Below are positions 16,479-25,555 of a stretch of DNA of 64,000 nt, piece by piece; the first letter of the stretch is position 1; every line of letters starts with the position of its first letter. Origin of the DNA: Myxococcota bacterium (GTDB lineage: Bacteria > Myxococcota_A > UBA796); NCBI GenBank assembly GCA_029251165.1, contig JAQXDW010000046.1, forward strand, positions 1 to 64,000, given 5' to 3'. The notes under the pieces are model-generated. The model ran no database searches and was not told the DNA's origin. It was given only the letters and a program-made list of their open reading frames with translations. Made by a program: the position numbers and the translations under genes.

Positions 16479-17768
16479 ATGAAGCGCACCGCTCTGTTCC
16501 TGATGGTCCTCACCGGCTGCAGCGACTACGATCTTTACCGTCCCGACGAGACGGAGCCCCCGGGGGACTCGGTGACCGAGCCCTCCGAGCCCGAAGAGGA
16601 TCCAGACATTGCGGTCTCTCCGGCAAGCCTCGACTTTGGGTCTGTGCTCAAGGACTGCACCAGCGAGCCGCTGACCGTGACGGTCACCAACGAAGGCCTC
16701 GGCACCCTCAACGTCGATCTGATCGAGCTGGAGGGCAACGGCACCAGCGCGTTCATCCACACCGGCGGGACGCTGAGCCTGGAGTACCAAGAGAGCACAA
16801 CCTTCAACGTCTCCTTTCTTCCGACCGCGTGGCTGGACTATGACATCAATGTCGTCGTCCACAGCAACGACCCGGATGAGGCGACGTCGCGTGTCTCCGC
16901 GATCGGAACCGGCGCAGCCGGGGCGCTCTACGAAGAGGGCTTCACCCAGGACTACAACGAGCTGGTCGACGTGCTGTGGGTCATCGACAACTCCGGCTCG
17001 ATGAGCGACGAGGTTGCCAGCATCTCGAGCAACTTCCAGACCTTCATCGATGAGTTCACCGATCTGGAGCTGGACTACCACATCGCTGTGGTCACCACCG
17101 ACATGTATGAGCCCACGGACTCCGGACGCTTCCAGGGCGACATCATCACCCCGGAGACCACCAACCCGGCCGGAGAGTTCACCGCACAGGCCAACCAGGG
17201 AAGCAAGGGAAGCGCCACAGAGCAGGGCTTCGCCGCGGTCCAGGCCGCGCTCTCTGAGCCACTGGTCTCCGGTGTCAACGCCGGCTTCCTTCGTGACGAA
17301 GCCACCCTCTCGGTCATTGTGGTCTCCGATGAGGATGACAACTCCCCCATCAACGCCACCAACTTCGTGACCTGGTTCCAGGGTCTCAAGGCCGCTCCAG
17401 AGATGGCTCGGTTCAACGGATTCTTCGACGTGATGTTCGAGGAGATCTTCAACTGGGACGGCTACATCGACGCAGTCGAAGCCACCGATGGCTTCTACGA
17501 CGCGATCAACTCGGGCTCCTTTGCGGTGGCTCTCCAGGAGCTGTCGTTCGCCGCTGCTGGGATGGTCATCACCTTCTACCTGACCGAGGAGCCCGCGACC
17601 CTCGCAGACATGACCGTGGTTGTGGACGGCCAGGTGGTTCCGCAGTCGAGCGAAGACGGCTGGACCTACGACTCAGAGACCAACGCCATCACCTTCCACG
17701 GTGACTCCATCCCCGGTCCGGGAGAAGATGTCGACATCAGCTACACCCGGACCAGCGAGTGTCCGTGA
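16479..17768 (+). CDS. Lipoprotein with ASH-like domain and vWA domain
   Basis: A 429-residue lipoprotein: lipobox LTGC at residues 12-15, then an acidic Pro/Glu linker. The first domain (about 45-150) starts VSPASLDFGSVLKDC and ends in SRVSAIGTGAAG, the pattern of ASH/'choice-of-anchor D' immunoglobulin-like domains. A von Willebrand A domain follows from VDVLWVIDNSGSMSDE (about 165), with an intact DxSxS metal site. The C-terminal 60 residues form another beta-rich part ending ISYTRTSEC. Such proteins are common in Myxococcota and are probably outer-membrane adhesin-like or scaffold proteins; the partner is unknown. It follows the propeller gene on the same strand after a 124-base gap. Confidence 0.85.
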   Translation: MKRTALFLMVLTGCSDYDLYRPDETEPPGDSVTEPSEPEEDPDIAVSPASLDFGSVLKDCTSEPLTVTVTNEGLGTLNVDLIELEGNGTSAFIHTGGTLSLEYQESTTFNVSFLPTAWLDYDINVVVHSNDPDEATSRVSAIGTGAAGALYEEGFTQDYNELVDVLWVIDNSGSMSDEVASISSNFQTFIDEFTDLELDYHIAVVTTDMYEPTDSGRFQGDIITPETTNPAGEFTAQANQGSKGSATEQGFAAVQAALSEPLVSGVNAGFLRDEATLSVIVVSDEDDNSPINATNFVTWFQGLKAAPEMARFNGFFDVMFEEIFNWDGYIDAVEATDGFYDAINSGSFAVALQELSFAAAGMVITFYLTEEPATLADMTVVVDGQVVPQSSEDGWTYDSETNAITFHGDSIPGPGEDVDISYTRTSECP

Positions 17769-17855
17769 GTCGCCTGTTGTTCTGCTGAAGTAAGGGGCTG
17801 GTCAGAAGTACGTGGTCAGGCCAACACTGGCAGATGGTCGCTGTAGACTTGAGCC

Positions 17856-18722
17856 ATGCACACGCTACTGGTGACGGTGCTGCTCTGCGGTGCCTGCAAG
17901 ACCCCCGATGAAGCTCCCTGGCTGCTTGATGAAGCGGATCTGGGCGCTGACGTCGCTGCTGCGTCTGGCTATGCCATGACAGATGGCGACGATGCCTGGC
18001 TCGCAGCAGCTCACCTTCTTCCTGATCAGATCTGGAAGAATCCCAGCTACGATCTCCCTCTGGCGCTCTGGGAAGAGGTCGTCAACGACGAGAGCATCGC
18101 AGACGAAGGCAGCTGCCCATACGTCATCGCCCAGGGCCCGATGCTCTCCTGGATCAGCAATTGCCGCAGCCAGGAAGGCTACGAATGGAGCGGCACCGTC
18201 AGCAGAACCAACAGCATGCAAGACGGCCGCGACACGACCCAGTGGGAGCTGGACCTTGAGATCATCGCGGACACGGACTTCCCCCGGTTCTCACGGGTGA
18301 TGATGTCCGGCGTGGTGCTGATCACAGAAGGCGACCACGATGCCGAAGGGGAGGTCCTCCAGGAAGCGGTGCAGGTCAACCTGACCACTGCAGTCGAGGA
18401 CTTCGAGGACGTCGCTCAGGGTGACGACGAGCAGAAGGAGATCTGGTCCACAGGCTGGGCCCTGTCCGCACGCCAGGAGCGCCACGTAGACGGAACCTTC
18501 CTGCTCGATGGCTCCACCGAGCTGGGCGGACGTGGCGGCATGTCGTTCTCCGGAACCGCTCTGACGCTCGACGACAAGTGCCCTGGTGAGCCTGACGGGA
18601 TCCTCACCCTCACCGGCAGCGCCGTCGCGGCCCTGGACCTCGATGGGGTCTCTGGGATGTGCGACAGCTGTGCAGAGATGAGCCTGGACGGTGAGAGCAT
18701 GGGTGAGGTCTGTCGCTACTGA
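17856..18722 (+). CDS. Putative lipoprotein of unknown function
   Basis: A 288-residue protein with a short hydrophobic N-terminus and a lipobox-like LCGAC (residues 11-14 just before Lys-Thr), so it is probably a lipoprotein. The rest is acidic and predicted beta-rich, with Cys pairs near residue 86-107 and a C-terminal CDSCAEM. No recognised domain. It ends just before a strong terminator and follows two other exported proteins on the same strand. It could belong to the same surface group, but that is location only. Confidence 0.75.
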   Translation: MHTLLVTVLLCGACKTPDEAPWLLDEADLGADVAAASGYAMTDGDDAWLAAAHLLPDQIWKNPSYDLPLALWEEVVNDESIADEGSCPYVIAQGPMLSWISNCRSQEGYEWSGTVSRTNSMQDGRDTTQWELDLEIIADTDFPRFSRVMMSGVVLITEGDHDAEGEVLQEAVQVNLTTAVEDFEDVAQGDDEQKEIWSTGWALSARQERHVDGTFLLDGSTELGGRGGMSFSGTALTLDDKCPGEPDGILTLTGSAVAALDLDGVSGMCDSCAEMSLDGESMGEVCRY

Positions 18723-18760
18723 GGAGGCTGGCCGCCGTCTGGGAGCCTGCCAGAAGCAGC

Positions 18761-18782
18761 GAAGCCCGCCGAGGCGGGCTTC
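18761..18782. terminator. Strong bidirectional hairpin terminator
   Basis: GAAGCCCGC and GCGGGCTTC pair perfectly around a CGAG tetraloop. A short T-rich run (TTCTTC) follows on the plus strand and an A/G-rich one on the other side. It lies between the convergent 17856-18722 gene and the cyclophilin gene and can serve both. Confidence 0.8.
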
Positions 18783-18801
18783 TTCGACGTCCAGAGCAGG
18801 C

Positions 18802-19323
18802 TCAGCTCGTCACGATCGTGATCGACTTGACCTGGATCGGAGTGCGGGGGCGATCCCGACCATCGGTGTTGGTCTTGCCGATCTTCTCGACGATGTCCAT
18901 TCCCTCGACGACCTTGCCAAACACGGGGTGCTTGGAGGGGGTGCGGGTGTCGAAGTAGTCGAGGTAGGCGTTGTGAACCGTGTTGACGAAGAACTGACTG
19001 CCGCCGGAGTTGGGGCGGCCGGTGTTTGCCATCGACAGGGTGCCCGGCTCGTTGGACAGCTTCAGGTCTGCAGGGAACTCATCGGGGATGTTGCCATGCG
19101 GGGGACCGCCGGTGCCGCACTGGGAAGAGTTCGGGTCTTTGCTGTGGGGGCAGCCAAACTGCAGCATAAAGTTGGCGATGACCCGGTGAAAGTGCAGGCC
19201 GTTGTAGAAGCCTGAGTTCGCCAGGTTGATGAAGTTCTGCGCGGTGATGGGCATCTTGTCGAGGTAGAGCTCGGCAGTGAAGTTGCCCTCAGTGGTCTCA
19301 AAGACAGCAGTAGGATTTGCCAT
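18802..19323 (-). CDS. Cyclophilin-type peptidyl-prolyl isomerase
   Basis: A 173-residue single-domain cyclophilin that speeds up proline isomerisation in protein folding. It has the family core: [15 protein letters not shown] (catalytic Arg in HRVI), [19 protein letters not shown] and an [17 protein letters not shown] tail. There is no signal peptide, so it is cytosolic. An insertion with [16 protein letters not shown] adds two Cys around residues 65-80. Start at 19323 ([13 protein letters not shown]) has GGAG nine bases upstream; the longer frame to 19398 has no support. Divergent from the phosphatase gene. Confidence 0.96.
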   Translation of the reverse strand: MANPTAVFETTEGNFTAELYLDKMPITAQNFINLANSGFYNGLHFHRVIANFMLQFGCPHSKDPNSSQCGTGGPPHGNIPDEFPADLKLSNEPGTLSMANTGRPNSGGSQFFVNTVHNAYLDYFDTRTPSKHPVFGKVVEGMDIVEKIGKTNTDGRDRPRTPIQVKSITIVTS

Positions 19324-19396
19324 GTTGTCACTCCAGATGAAGTTGCGACACCCCCCTATCCCAGGTCGATGCCGTCTGCCGTGATACCAGTGCTGC

Positions 19397-19864
19397 ATGG
19401 ATGAGACCCGCGCTTACCACCTACTGTTTGTCTGCACCGCGAACATCTGTCGATCGCCGATGGCAGAGGGACTGGCGCTGAACTACGCCCAGCGAAGGGG
19501 CTGGGCCGTTCACTGTCAATCCGGTGGCATCATGGGACTGATCGACAAGCACGCTGCCAGCAACGCCGTCCGGGCGCTGGGAGAGATCAACATCGACATC
19601 AGCGGTCACCGAAGCCAGGGAATCACACCCGAGATGGTCGAGTGGGCGGATCACATCCTGGTGATGGAGCTGCGACACGCCATCAAGCTCCGCGAGCGCC
19701 ACGACAACCTGGGCACAAAGGTTCTCCAGCTCGGAAGCTTCGGTGGTCTGGTCGAGGTCGATGATCCGGTCGGCGGCTGGCGGTGGCGGTTCCGGCGCAG
19801 CCGCGATGACATCCAGCGCTGCGTGGAGGCGTTCATGGACAACCTCCCTCCCCGGCTGCGCTGA
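19397..19864 (+). CDS. Low-molecular-weight protein tyrosine phosphatase
   Basis: A 155-residue LMW-PTP/arsenate reductase-fold protein. The P-loop [14 protein letters not shown] (about residues 12-25) carries the nucleophilic Cys and Arg of CX5R(S/T). The C-terminal acid loop contains [14 protein letters not shown], with Asp as likely general acid, as in family members acting on Tyr kinases of exopolysaccharide systems. No cognate BY-kinase is nearby. The gap to the divergent cyclophilin gene is 73 bases. Confidence 0.93.
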   Translation: MDETRAYHLLFVCTANICRSPMAEGLALNYAQRRGWAVHCQSGGIMGLIDKHAASNAVRALGEINIDISGHRSQGITPEMVEWADHILVMELRHAIKLRERHDNLGTKVLQLGSFGGLVEVDDPVGGWRWRFRRSRDDIQRCVEAFMDNLPPRLR

Positions 19865-19904
19865 GGGACCTCTTACAGTCTAGCGCAGAGCCAGAGCCGT
19901 CGAC

Positions 19905-21608
19905 TCAGTCCTGGACCCAGTCGTTGTCTTCAAACGACCAGATTCGGCGCACCTCCTGATCCTCCAGCACGCCAACAGTGAACGAGGTTCGCTCGCCGGT
20001 CTCGGAGATGAGGGTGACCGTGTGAGAGCCAGTGCTGATCTGATACTCAAACAGCGGCGTGTAGCGAATAAAGCTGCCGTCGATGAGGACCTGCGCGCGG
20101 GGAATTGCCCCGACAGTCAGCAGGCCACGGGTGGCGACGCTCGAGGTCGAGGTCGGCTGCTCCTCGGGGATGTCCTCGACGACGGGCTCCGCTTCTGAGA
20201 CCGCCGGGACCTCCTGGATAGGTGATGCCGGGGATGGCGCGGTAGGGGTCTTCGGAGGCGCGGCCTCGACCGGATTCCGGACGACAGGAGGGGGAGCCGA
20301 GATGCGCTCAGGAGCGGCCCCCTCAACAGCGGGCTCCGGCGCGAGGTCTGCCGGCTCCTTCGGGGGCTCGATCACGACCGGAAGGGCTGGTGCCTCTGGA
20401 GTCGAGGGTCCTCCCGCGATCACCCGCCAGGCCGTGAAGCCAACGATGCCCAGCGCAGCACCAATGAACAGCGCCGCGAGAATGGCCTGGATCTGCTTGA
20501 CCAGCCCCGTCGAAGAGCGGGTGTGGTAGTCCGGCAGCGGCGCAATGGGTTCCGGGCGGTGGACATCTCCGACCCGCAGCGGAAGACCAGCGGCATCGAG
20601 CTCAGAGGCATCAGACTCAGAGACATCGACGCTCGACACAGCGCGCGCGCCAGCGGGACGGTGGCCAGGCTTGCCGAGGACGACGGTGGCCTGCTGGAAG
20701 CGGATGACCTGCTCTCGGGCGAGGACCGGGTCGCGCGCGAGGCTGGAGATCGCACGCCCCATCGCCGCTGCGGAAGGGTACCGGGCCTGGGGATCTCGCT
20801 GCAGGGCGCGCACGAGGATGCCCGCAAGATCGCCGTGGGGCCCCGACAGCCGACTGGCCCGTCGAGCACCCTCGTCTCGAGCAAGCAGCGCGCGGATCTG
20901 GTCGGGCTGCTTCTCTGGAAACAGCGGCTGAAGGGCTGCCATCTCATAGAGCACACAGGCCAGCCCGAAGATGTCTGCTGGGGGGCCGACGTCTGCTCCG
21001 GCTGCCTGCTCCGGCGCCATGTAGCCCCAGGTCCCACGGACCGCGCCCGGTCGCTCAGCAGCGATCTGGGCCTTGGAGATGCCGAAGTCCAGCAGCTTGA
21101 CCACCCCCTGGGGGTTGAGCATGAGGTTGGACGGCTTGAGGTCACGGTGGACGAGGCGGAGGTGACGGCCATCCTCAGAGCGCGTGGAGTGGGCGTGGTG
21201 AAGCCCGTCACAGACCTGCCGACCAACCTCAGCGATGATCGTCAGCGGAATCAGGGTTCCGCTCTTGCGGGACCGACGGATTGCCTGCCGCAGGGTCACC
21301 CCCTCGACGTACTCCATTACCAGGTAAAACAGGCCCTGATCGGCATCGAAGTCGGTGACCTGGACGATGTTCTGGTGACGCAGCCGCGAGCCGATGTTGG
21401 CCTCGTTGATGAACAGCTGTCGGAAGGCATCGTCCCGAGCATGCTCTGGAAGGATGACCTTGATCGCAACCTTGGGCGAGACCCCTGCCATCGACTCCAG
21501 GCGCGCCTCATAGACCCGGGCCATGCCGCCCGTTGAGATCGGGCGCACCAGACGGTAGCGGCCCAGCCGCTGCGGAGTCGAGTCCTCTGGTCGGCGCTTG
21601 AGCGTCAT
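19905..21608 (-). CDS. Ser/Thr protein kinase with C-terminal PEGA-like domain
   Basis: A 567-residue kinase. The catalytic domain spans about 18-290: GGMARVYEA (Gly loop), AIKVIL (Lys), HRDLKPSNLML (catalytic loop), DFGISKAQ (Mg loop) and GTWGYMAPEQA (activation segment). A transmembrane helix at about 380-400 is followed by a Pro/Ala/Glu-rich linker and a beta-rich C-terminus from RGLLTVGAIPRAQVLIDG, which resembles PEGA domains. The kinase is thus cytoplasmic and the tail extracytoplasmic. It follows argS by 66 bases on the same strand. All motifs are present, so it is probably active. Confidence 0.92.
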   Translation of the reverse strand: MTLKRRPEDSTPQRLGRYRLVRPISTGGMARVYEARLESMAGVSPKVAIKVILPEHARDDAFRQLFINEANIGSRLRHQNIVQVTDFDADQGLFYLVMEYVEGVTLRQAIRRSRKSGTLIPLTIIAEVGRQVCDGLHHAHSTRSEDGRHLRLVHRDLKPSNLMLNPQGVVKLLDFGISKAQIAAERPGAVRGTWGYMAPEQAAGADVGPPADIFGLACVLYEMAALQPLFPEKQPDQIRALLARDEGARRASRLSGPHGDLAGILVRALQRDPQARYPSAAAMGRAISSLARDPVLAREQVIRFQQATVVLGKPGHRPAGARAVSSVDVSESDASELDAAGLPLRVGDVHRPEPIAPLPDYHTRSSTGLVKQIQAILAALFIGAALGIVGFTAWRVIAGGPSTPEAPALPVVIEPPKEPADLAPEPAVEGAAPERISAPPPVVRNPVEAAPPKTPTAPSPASPIQEVPAVSEAEPVVEDIPEEQPTSTSSVATRGLLTVGAIPRAQVLIDGSFIRYTPLFEYQISTGSHTVTLISETGERTSFTVGVLEDQEVRRIWSFEDNDWVQD

Positions 21609-21674
21609 CTTCCCTGCTGTCCGGCGATTGGGCGCAGAATACCACAGGCTCGGGAGCGCCCCCGGATCCAGGCC

Positions 21675-23453
21675 CTACATGCGATCGAGCGCCTTGATGC
21701 CAAGGATGGACAGTCCACGGCTCAGCACCCGGGCCATCGCCTCGATCAGCGCCAGCCGGCTGAGCTTCTGCGCCTCGGTGTCGGCATCGAGCACGCGGCT
21801 GGAGGCATAGAACTTGTTGAGCAATCCAGCGGTCTCGAACAGGTAGTCGCACAGGACGTTGGGCCGCTGAGACTCCATGGCCTTGTTGACCGCTGCGGAG
21901 AACTTCAGCAGCTGACGAACCATGGCGGACTCGACGGCCCCCTCGGCCACGATCCCGGACACCCCCGGCTCGGTCACGCCGGCCTTGCGCTGGATGGAGC
22001 GGATGCGGGCGATGGCGTAGAGCAGGTAGGGCGCGGTGTTGCCGGTCATCGCCAGCGCCTTGTCCCAGGAAAAGTTCACGTCGCTGGTTGGGTTCTGCGA
22101 GAGATCGAAGTACCGAATCGAGGCAACCCCGACGACCTTCGCGATGCGGTCTCGCTCCGCCTCAGGCAGCTGACCGGAGGCCTCATCGACCACCACCCTC
22201 GCCCGCCGATACGACTCGTCGAGCAGATCCGAGAGCCGGATGACGTTCCCCTTCCGGGAGCTGAGGATCTCACCGTCGATCTTGAGGGTGCCAAACCAGG
22301 TGTGGACAAGAGCCGGACGGGCGATCTCCTCGCTGCGTGCCTTGCGCCACTGGTTCCAGCCGTAGAACACCTGCTTGAAGTGAAGCTGCTGGCGGCCGTC
22401 GGTGACGTAGATGATGCGCTCGGGATCCCAGGTGGCGACACGGTGATCGAGGGTAGCGAGGTCGGTGGTGCCGTAGAGCGCTGCGCCGTCGGCCTTCTGA
22501 ATGACCAGGGCGGTCTTCTTGAGGCCCTTGACCCCGGTGTCGGTGCCGAAGCGGATGACCACCGCGCCCTCAGAGTCCTCCGCGACGCCGGTCTTCTTGA
22601 CACCAGCGATGACGTCTGCGAGCACGTCGTTGTAGAAGCTCTCGCCGAGGGTGACGTCAAATTTTACGCCGAGCCGGTCGTAGATGCCGTCTCGCTCCAC
22701 GCGGGAGATCTCCATGAACCGCTCCCACAGGGCGCGGTTGTCAGCGTCGCCGGCCTGCAGCTTCGCGGTCTCCGCGCGGGCCCGATCCATGAGGGCCTGC
22801 TGCGCGGCAGTGGGCTCCTCGCCCTTTGCAGTCTTCACCGCATCACCAAACGCGACGTACAGCCGCTCCAGCTCGCCGATTGCGTCTGCGGCGAGGTTCT
22901 CCGCATCGAGCCACTCGTGCCAGGCGACGATCATCTTGCCCATCGGGGTGCCCCAGTCGCCGATGTGGTTGTCGGCGACGACCCGCCATCCAGCAGACTC
23001 GTAGAGCCGGTGGAGCGTGTTGCCGATGATGGTCGAGCGCATGTGGCCGATGTGCATGCGCTTGGCGACGTTGGGCGAGGAGTAATCGATGACCACGACC
23101 TTGCCCGTGCCGGTCTGCTCGATGCCGATGTTCTCATCGCTGACCAGCTCAGCGAGGTGGCGGGCGAGCCAGGCAGCATCAAGGTGGAAGTTGATGAAGC
23201 CGTTGCCGGCGATGTCGACCTTCTCGACCGCAGCATGCTCTGGCATTGCTGAGACAATTTGGTCGGCGACGTTCTTCGGCGCGGTTCGCAGCGGGCGGTT
23301 GATCCGGAAGGCGTGGTTGGACTGATAGTCCCCAAAACGGGGGTTGCTCGATGGTGAGACGGCTCCCACCGCTCCAAGCTCTGAGAATCCTGCCTTGTCC
23401 ACAGCACGCACCACAAGCGTGGTCAGCACCTCGGATACCGTCTGCACAGCCAT
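21675..23453 (-). CDS. argS: Arginyl-tRNA synthetase
   Basis: A 592-residue class I synthetase that charges tRNA-Arg. HIGH appears as HIGH within SPNVAKRMHIGHMRST. The KMSKS loop is replaced by SSRKGNVIRLS, as is usual in many ArgRS. The N-terminal Arg-tRNA additional domain spans about 5-90 and the C-terminal DALR anticodon domain about 480-592. The frame is open to 23765, but GGAGGA lies seven bases before the ATG at 23453 and this start fits the normal length. A further ATG at 23465 lies within that same region. Divergent from the pdh operon. Confidence 0.96.
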   Translation of the reverse strand: MAVQTVSEVLTTLVVRAVDKAGFSELGAVGAVSPSSNPRFGDYQSNHAFRINRPLRTAPKNVADQIVSAMPEHAAVEKVDIAGNGFINFHLDAAWLARHLAELVSDENIGIEQTGTGKVVVIDYSSPNVAKRMHIGHMRSTIIGNTLHRLYESAGWRVVADNHIGDWGTPMGKMIVAWHEWLDAENLAADAIGELERLYVAFGDAVKTAKGEEPTAAQQALMDRARAETAKLQAGDADNRALWERFMEISRVERDGIYDRLGVKFDVTLGESFYNDVLADVIAGVKKTGVAEDSEGAVVIRFGTDTGVKGLKKTALVIQKADGAALYGTTDLATLDHRVATWDPERIIYVTDGRQQLHFKQVFYGWNQWRKARSEEIARPALVHTWFGTLKIDGEILSSRKGNVIRLSDLLDESYRRARVVVDEASGQLPEAERDRIAKVVGVASIRYFDLSQNPTSDVNFSWDKALAMTGNTAPYLLYAIARIRSIQRKAGVTEPGVSGIVAEGAVESAMVRQLLKFSAAVNKAMESQRPNVLCDYLFETAGLLNKFYASSRVLDADTEAQKLSRLALIEAMARVLSRGLSILGIKALDRM

Positions 23454-23496
23454 CACATCCTCCATAGGGCCCCCGAAGTACCCCACCGCTACGCCC

Positions 23497-23525
23497 TTGG
23501 CTACCCAGGTGCAGTACGCTATGCC
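23497..23525 (+). promoter_or_regulatory. Possible promoter for the pdh operon
   Basis: TTGGCT (23497-23502), 17 bases, TATGCC (23520-23525): four and three matches to the sigma70 boxes, in the only gap upstream of pdhA. This is weak evidence; another start could apply. Confidence 0.25.
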
Positions 23526-23554
23526 CCCATACGCACCCACCCCCGGAGGATGGT

Positions 23555-24571
23555 TTGTCCGCACCGGAAGATATGACCCTGCCCGCCAAGAGCTCTCTCC
23601 CTGAGCTTGACGGCGCTGGACTTGAGACACTGTACCGAGAGATGCTGCTGATTCGTCGGGTAGAAGAGTTGGCCGCCAAGGCCTATACCCAGCGAAAGAT
23701 CCTCGGCTTCTGTCACCTCTACATCGGCCAGGAGTCGGTCGCTGTCGGCGCTGCGGCCTCGACAAAAGACGACTACTGGATCGCCGCCTACCGCGAGCAC
23801 GGCCACGCCATGGCCAAGGGTGTTCCGGCCAACGAGATGATGGCAGAGCTGTTCGGTCGCGCGACCGGGTCGAGCAAGGGCTACGGCGGCTCGATGCACA
23901 TCTTCGACAAGAAGCATCGCTTCATGGGCGGCTGGGGAATCGTCGGCGGGCACGTTCCGCTGGCGAACGGTGTCGGCTGGGCCATTCGGCAGCGCAAAGA
24001 GAACCGCGTCTGCGTCTGCTACTTCGGCGACGGCGCGATGCACCAGGGCGCCTTCTTCGAGGCCCTCTGCCTCGCACAGCTCTACAAGCTGCCGTGCGTG
24101 TTCATCTGCGAGAACAATTACTACGCGATGGGCACCCCGCTGCACCGACAGTCTGCAGTCACTGAGCTTGCGGAGCGGGCAAAGGGTGTCGGCATGCTCT
24201 CGGAGAGCTTCGAGGGCTTCGATGTCGAGATTGTTCGAGAGCGGGTCGCACGCGCTGCGGACTTCGCTCGGGCCGGAAACGGTCCTGTCCTGCTGGAGAT
24301 CAAGACCTACCGCCATCGCGGCCACTCCATGTCTGATCCCGCCAAGTACCGCCCGAAGGGTGAGCTTGAGGAGAAGAAGCTGCTGGATCCGCTGCGGATC
24401 TCCGCAGCGCGGCTGACCGAAGACTTCGGCTACACCGATGCGCAGATGGAAGCCATCCGTGAGGACATCTACACCGAGGCACAGGCCGCCTGGGACTTCG
24501 CCGAGAGCAGCCCCGAGGCAGATGCCAGCAAGCTCTACGAGTACATCTACGCCCCCGACGGAGGCCAGTAA
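23555..24571 (+). CDS. pdhA: Pyruvate dehydrogenase E1 component, alpha subunit
   Basis: A 338-residue thiamine-diphosphate E1alpha of the heterotetrameric type. The ThDP motif runs from GDGAMHQGAFFEALCLAQLY (about 152) to ENNYYAMGT. A phosphorylation-loop-like YRHRGHSMSDP is near the C-terminus. It decarboxylates pyruvate (or, less likely, a branched 2-oxo acid) and hands the acetyl group to the E2 lipoyl arm. The open frame begins with TTG at 23555, four bases after GGAGGA; an ATG at 23573 is a rival start. The order E1alpha-E1beta-E2 fits pyruvate dehydrogenase; no E3 gene follows. Confidence 0.93.
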   Translation: MSAPEDMTLPAKSSLPELDGAGLETLYREMLLIRRVEELAAKAYTQRKILGFCHLYIGQESVAVGAAASTKDDYWIAAYREHGHAMAKGVPANEMMAELFGRATGSSKGYGGSMHIFDKKHRFMGGWGIVGGHVPLANGVGWAIRQRKENRVCVCYFGDGAMHQGAFFEALCLAQLYKLPCVFICENNYYAMGTPLHRQSAVTELAERAKGVGMLSESFEGFDVEIVRERVARAADFARAGNGPVLLEIKTYRHRGHSMSDPAKYRPKGELEEKKLLDPLRISAARLTEDFGYTDAQMEAIREDIYTEAQAAWDFAESSPEADASKLYEYIYAPDGGQ

Positions 24572-24573
24572 CC

Positions 24574-25551
24574 ATGGCACAGCTTCAGATTCGAGAGGCG
24601 CTCCGGCGGGCGATGTCCGAGGAGATGCGCCGAGACGAGAGCATCTTCCTGATGGGCGAGGAGGTCGCCTACTACAACGGGGCCTACAAGGTCAGTCAGG
24701 GAATGCTGGAGGAATTCGGCGAGGAGCGGGTCATCGACACCCCGATCTCTGAGGGTGGCTTTGCGGGCCTCGGCATCGGCGCTGCGATGGTCGGGATGCG
24801 ACCGATCATCGAGTTCATGACCTGGAACTTCTCGCTGGTTGCCTACGATCAGATCATCAACACTGCAGCAAAGACCTACGCCATGAGCGGCGGTCAGTAC
24901 AACATCCCGATGGTCTTTCGTGCCCCCAACGGAACCGCAGAGAACCTCGGTGCCCAGCACTCCACTGCGGTCGACAGCCTGTTCACCCACTTCCCCGGGC
25001 TCAAGGTCGTCACCTACGCAGACGCCGAGGACGCCTATGGCCTGCTCAAGTCGGCCATTCGGGATGACAACCCGGTCATCTTTCTCGAGAGCGAGATGAC
25101 CTATGGCATGCGCGGTGAGGTTCCCGATGAGGAATTCACCATCCCGATTGGCAAGGCCAGGGTTCGCGCAGAGGGCTCCGATGTGACCCTCGTGACCTGG
25201 GGCAAGCAGGTGTTCAACTGTCAGGCTGCCGTCGAGGAGCTGAACAAGGCCGGCGTATCGGTCGACTTCATCGACCTCCGCTCGCTGCGTCCGCTGGACG
25301 AAGAGACGCTGTATGGCTCCGTCGCAAAGACCGGACGCTGCGTGGTCGTTCATGAGGGCCACCTCTACTCCGGCGTCGGCGCAGAGATCGCGGCACGGGT
25401 CCAGGAGGCCTGCTTCGATTGGCTCTCCGCGCCCATCCTCCGGGTGACCAACCGCGAGGTTCCGCAGCCCTATGCGACCAACCTCGAGAAGCTGGTGGTG
25501 CCCAACCCCCAGCGCATCGTCGACGCCGTGAACCGCGTCCTCGGGAGATAG
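24574..25551 (+). CDS. pdhB: Pyruvate dehydrogenase E1 component, beta subunit
   Basis: A 325-residue E1beta with the transketolase pyrimidine-binding domain (about 1-180; MGEEVAYYNGAYKVSQGM, DTPISEGGFAGLGIGAAMVGMRPI) and a transketolase C domain (about 200-320). It completes the thiamine site with PdhA. Two bases separate it from pdhA, with GGAGG at the junction. The sequence YNGAYKVSQG is that of pyruvate dehydrogenase rather than the branched-chain enzyme. Confidence 0.96.
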   Translation: MAQLQIREALRRAMSEEMRRDESIFLMGEEVAYYNGAYKVSQGMLEEFGEERVIDTPISEGGFAGLGIGAAMVGMRPIIEFMTWNFSLVAYDQIINTAAKTYAMSGGQYNIPMVFRAPNGTAENLGAQHSTAVDSLFTHFPGLKVVTYADAEDAYGLLKSAIRDDNPVIFLESEMTYGMRGEVPDEEFTIPIGKARVRAEGSDVTLVTWGKQVFNCQAAVEELNKAGVSVDFIDLRSLRPLDEETLYGSVAKTGRCVVVHEGHLYSGVGAEIAARVQEACFDWLSAPILRVTNREVPQPYATNLEKLVVPNPQRIVDAVNRVLGR

Positions 25552-25555
25552 ATCA

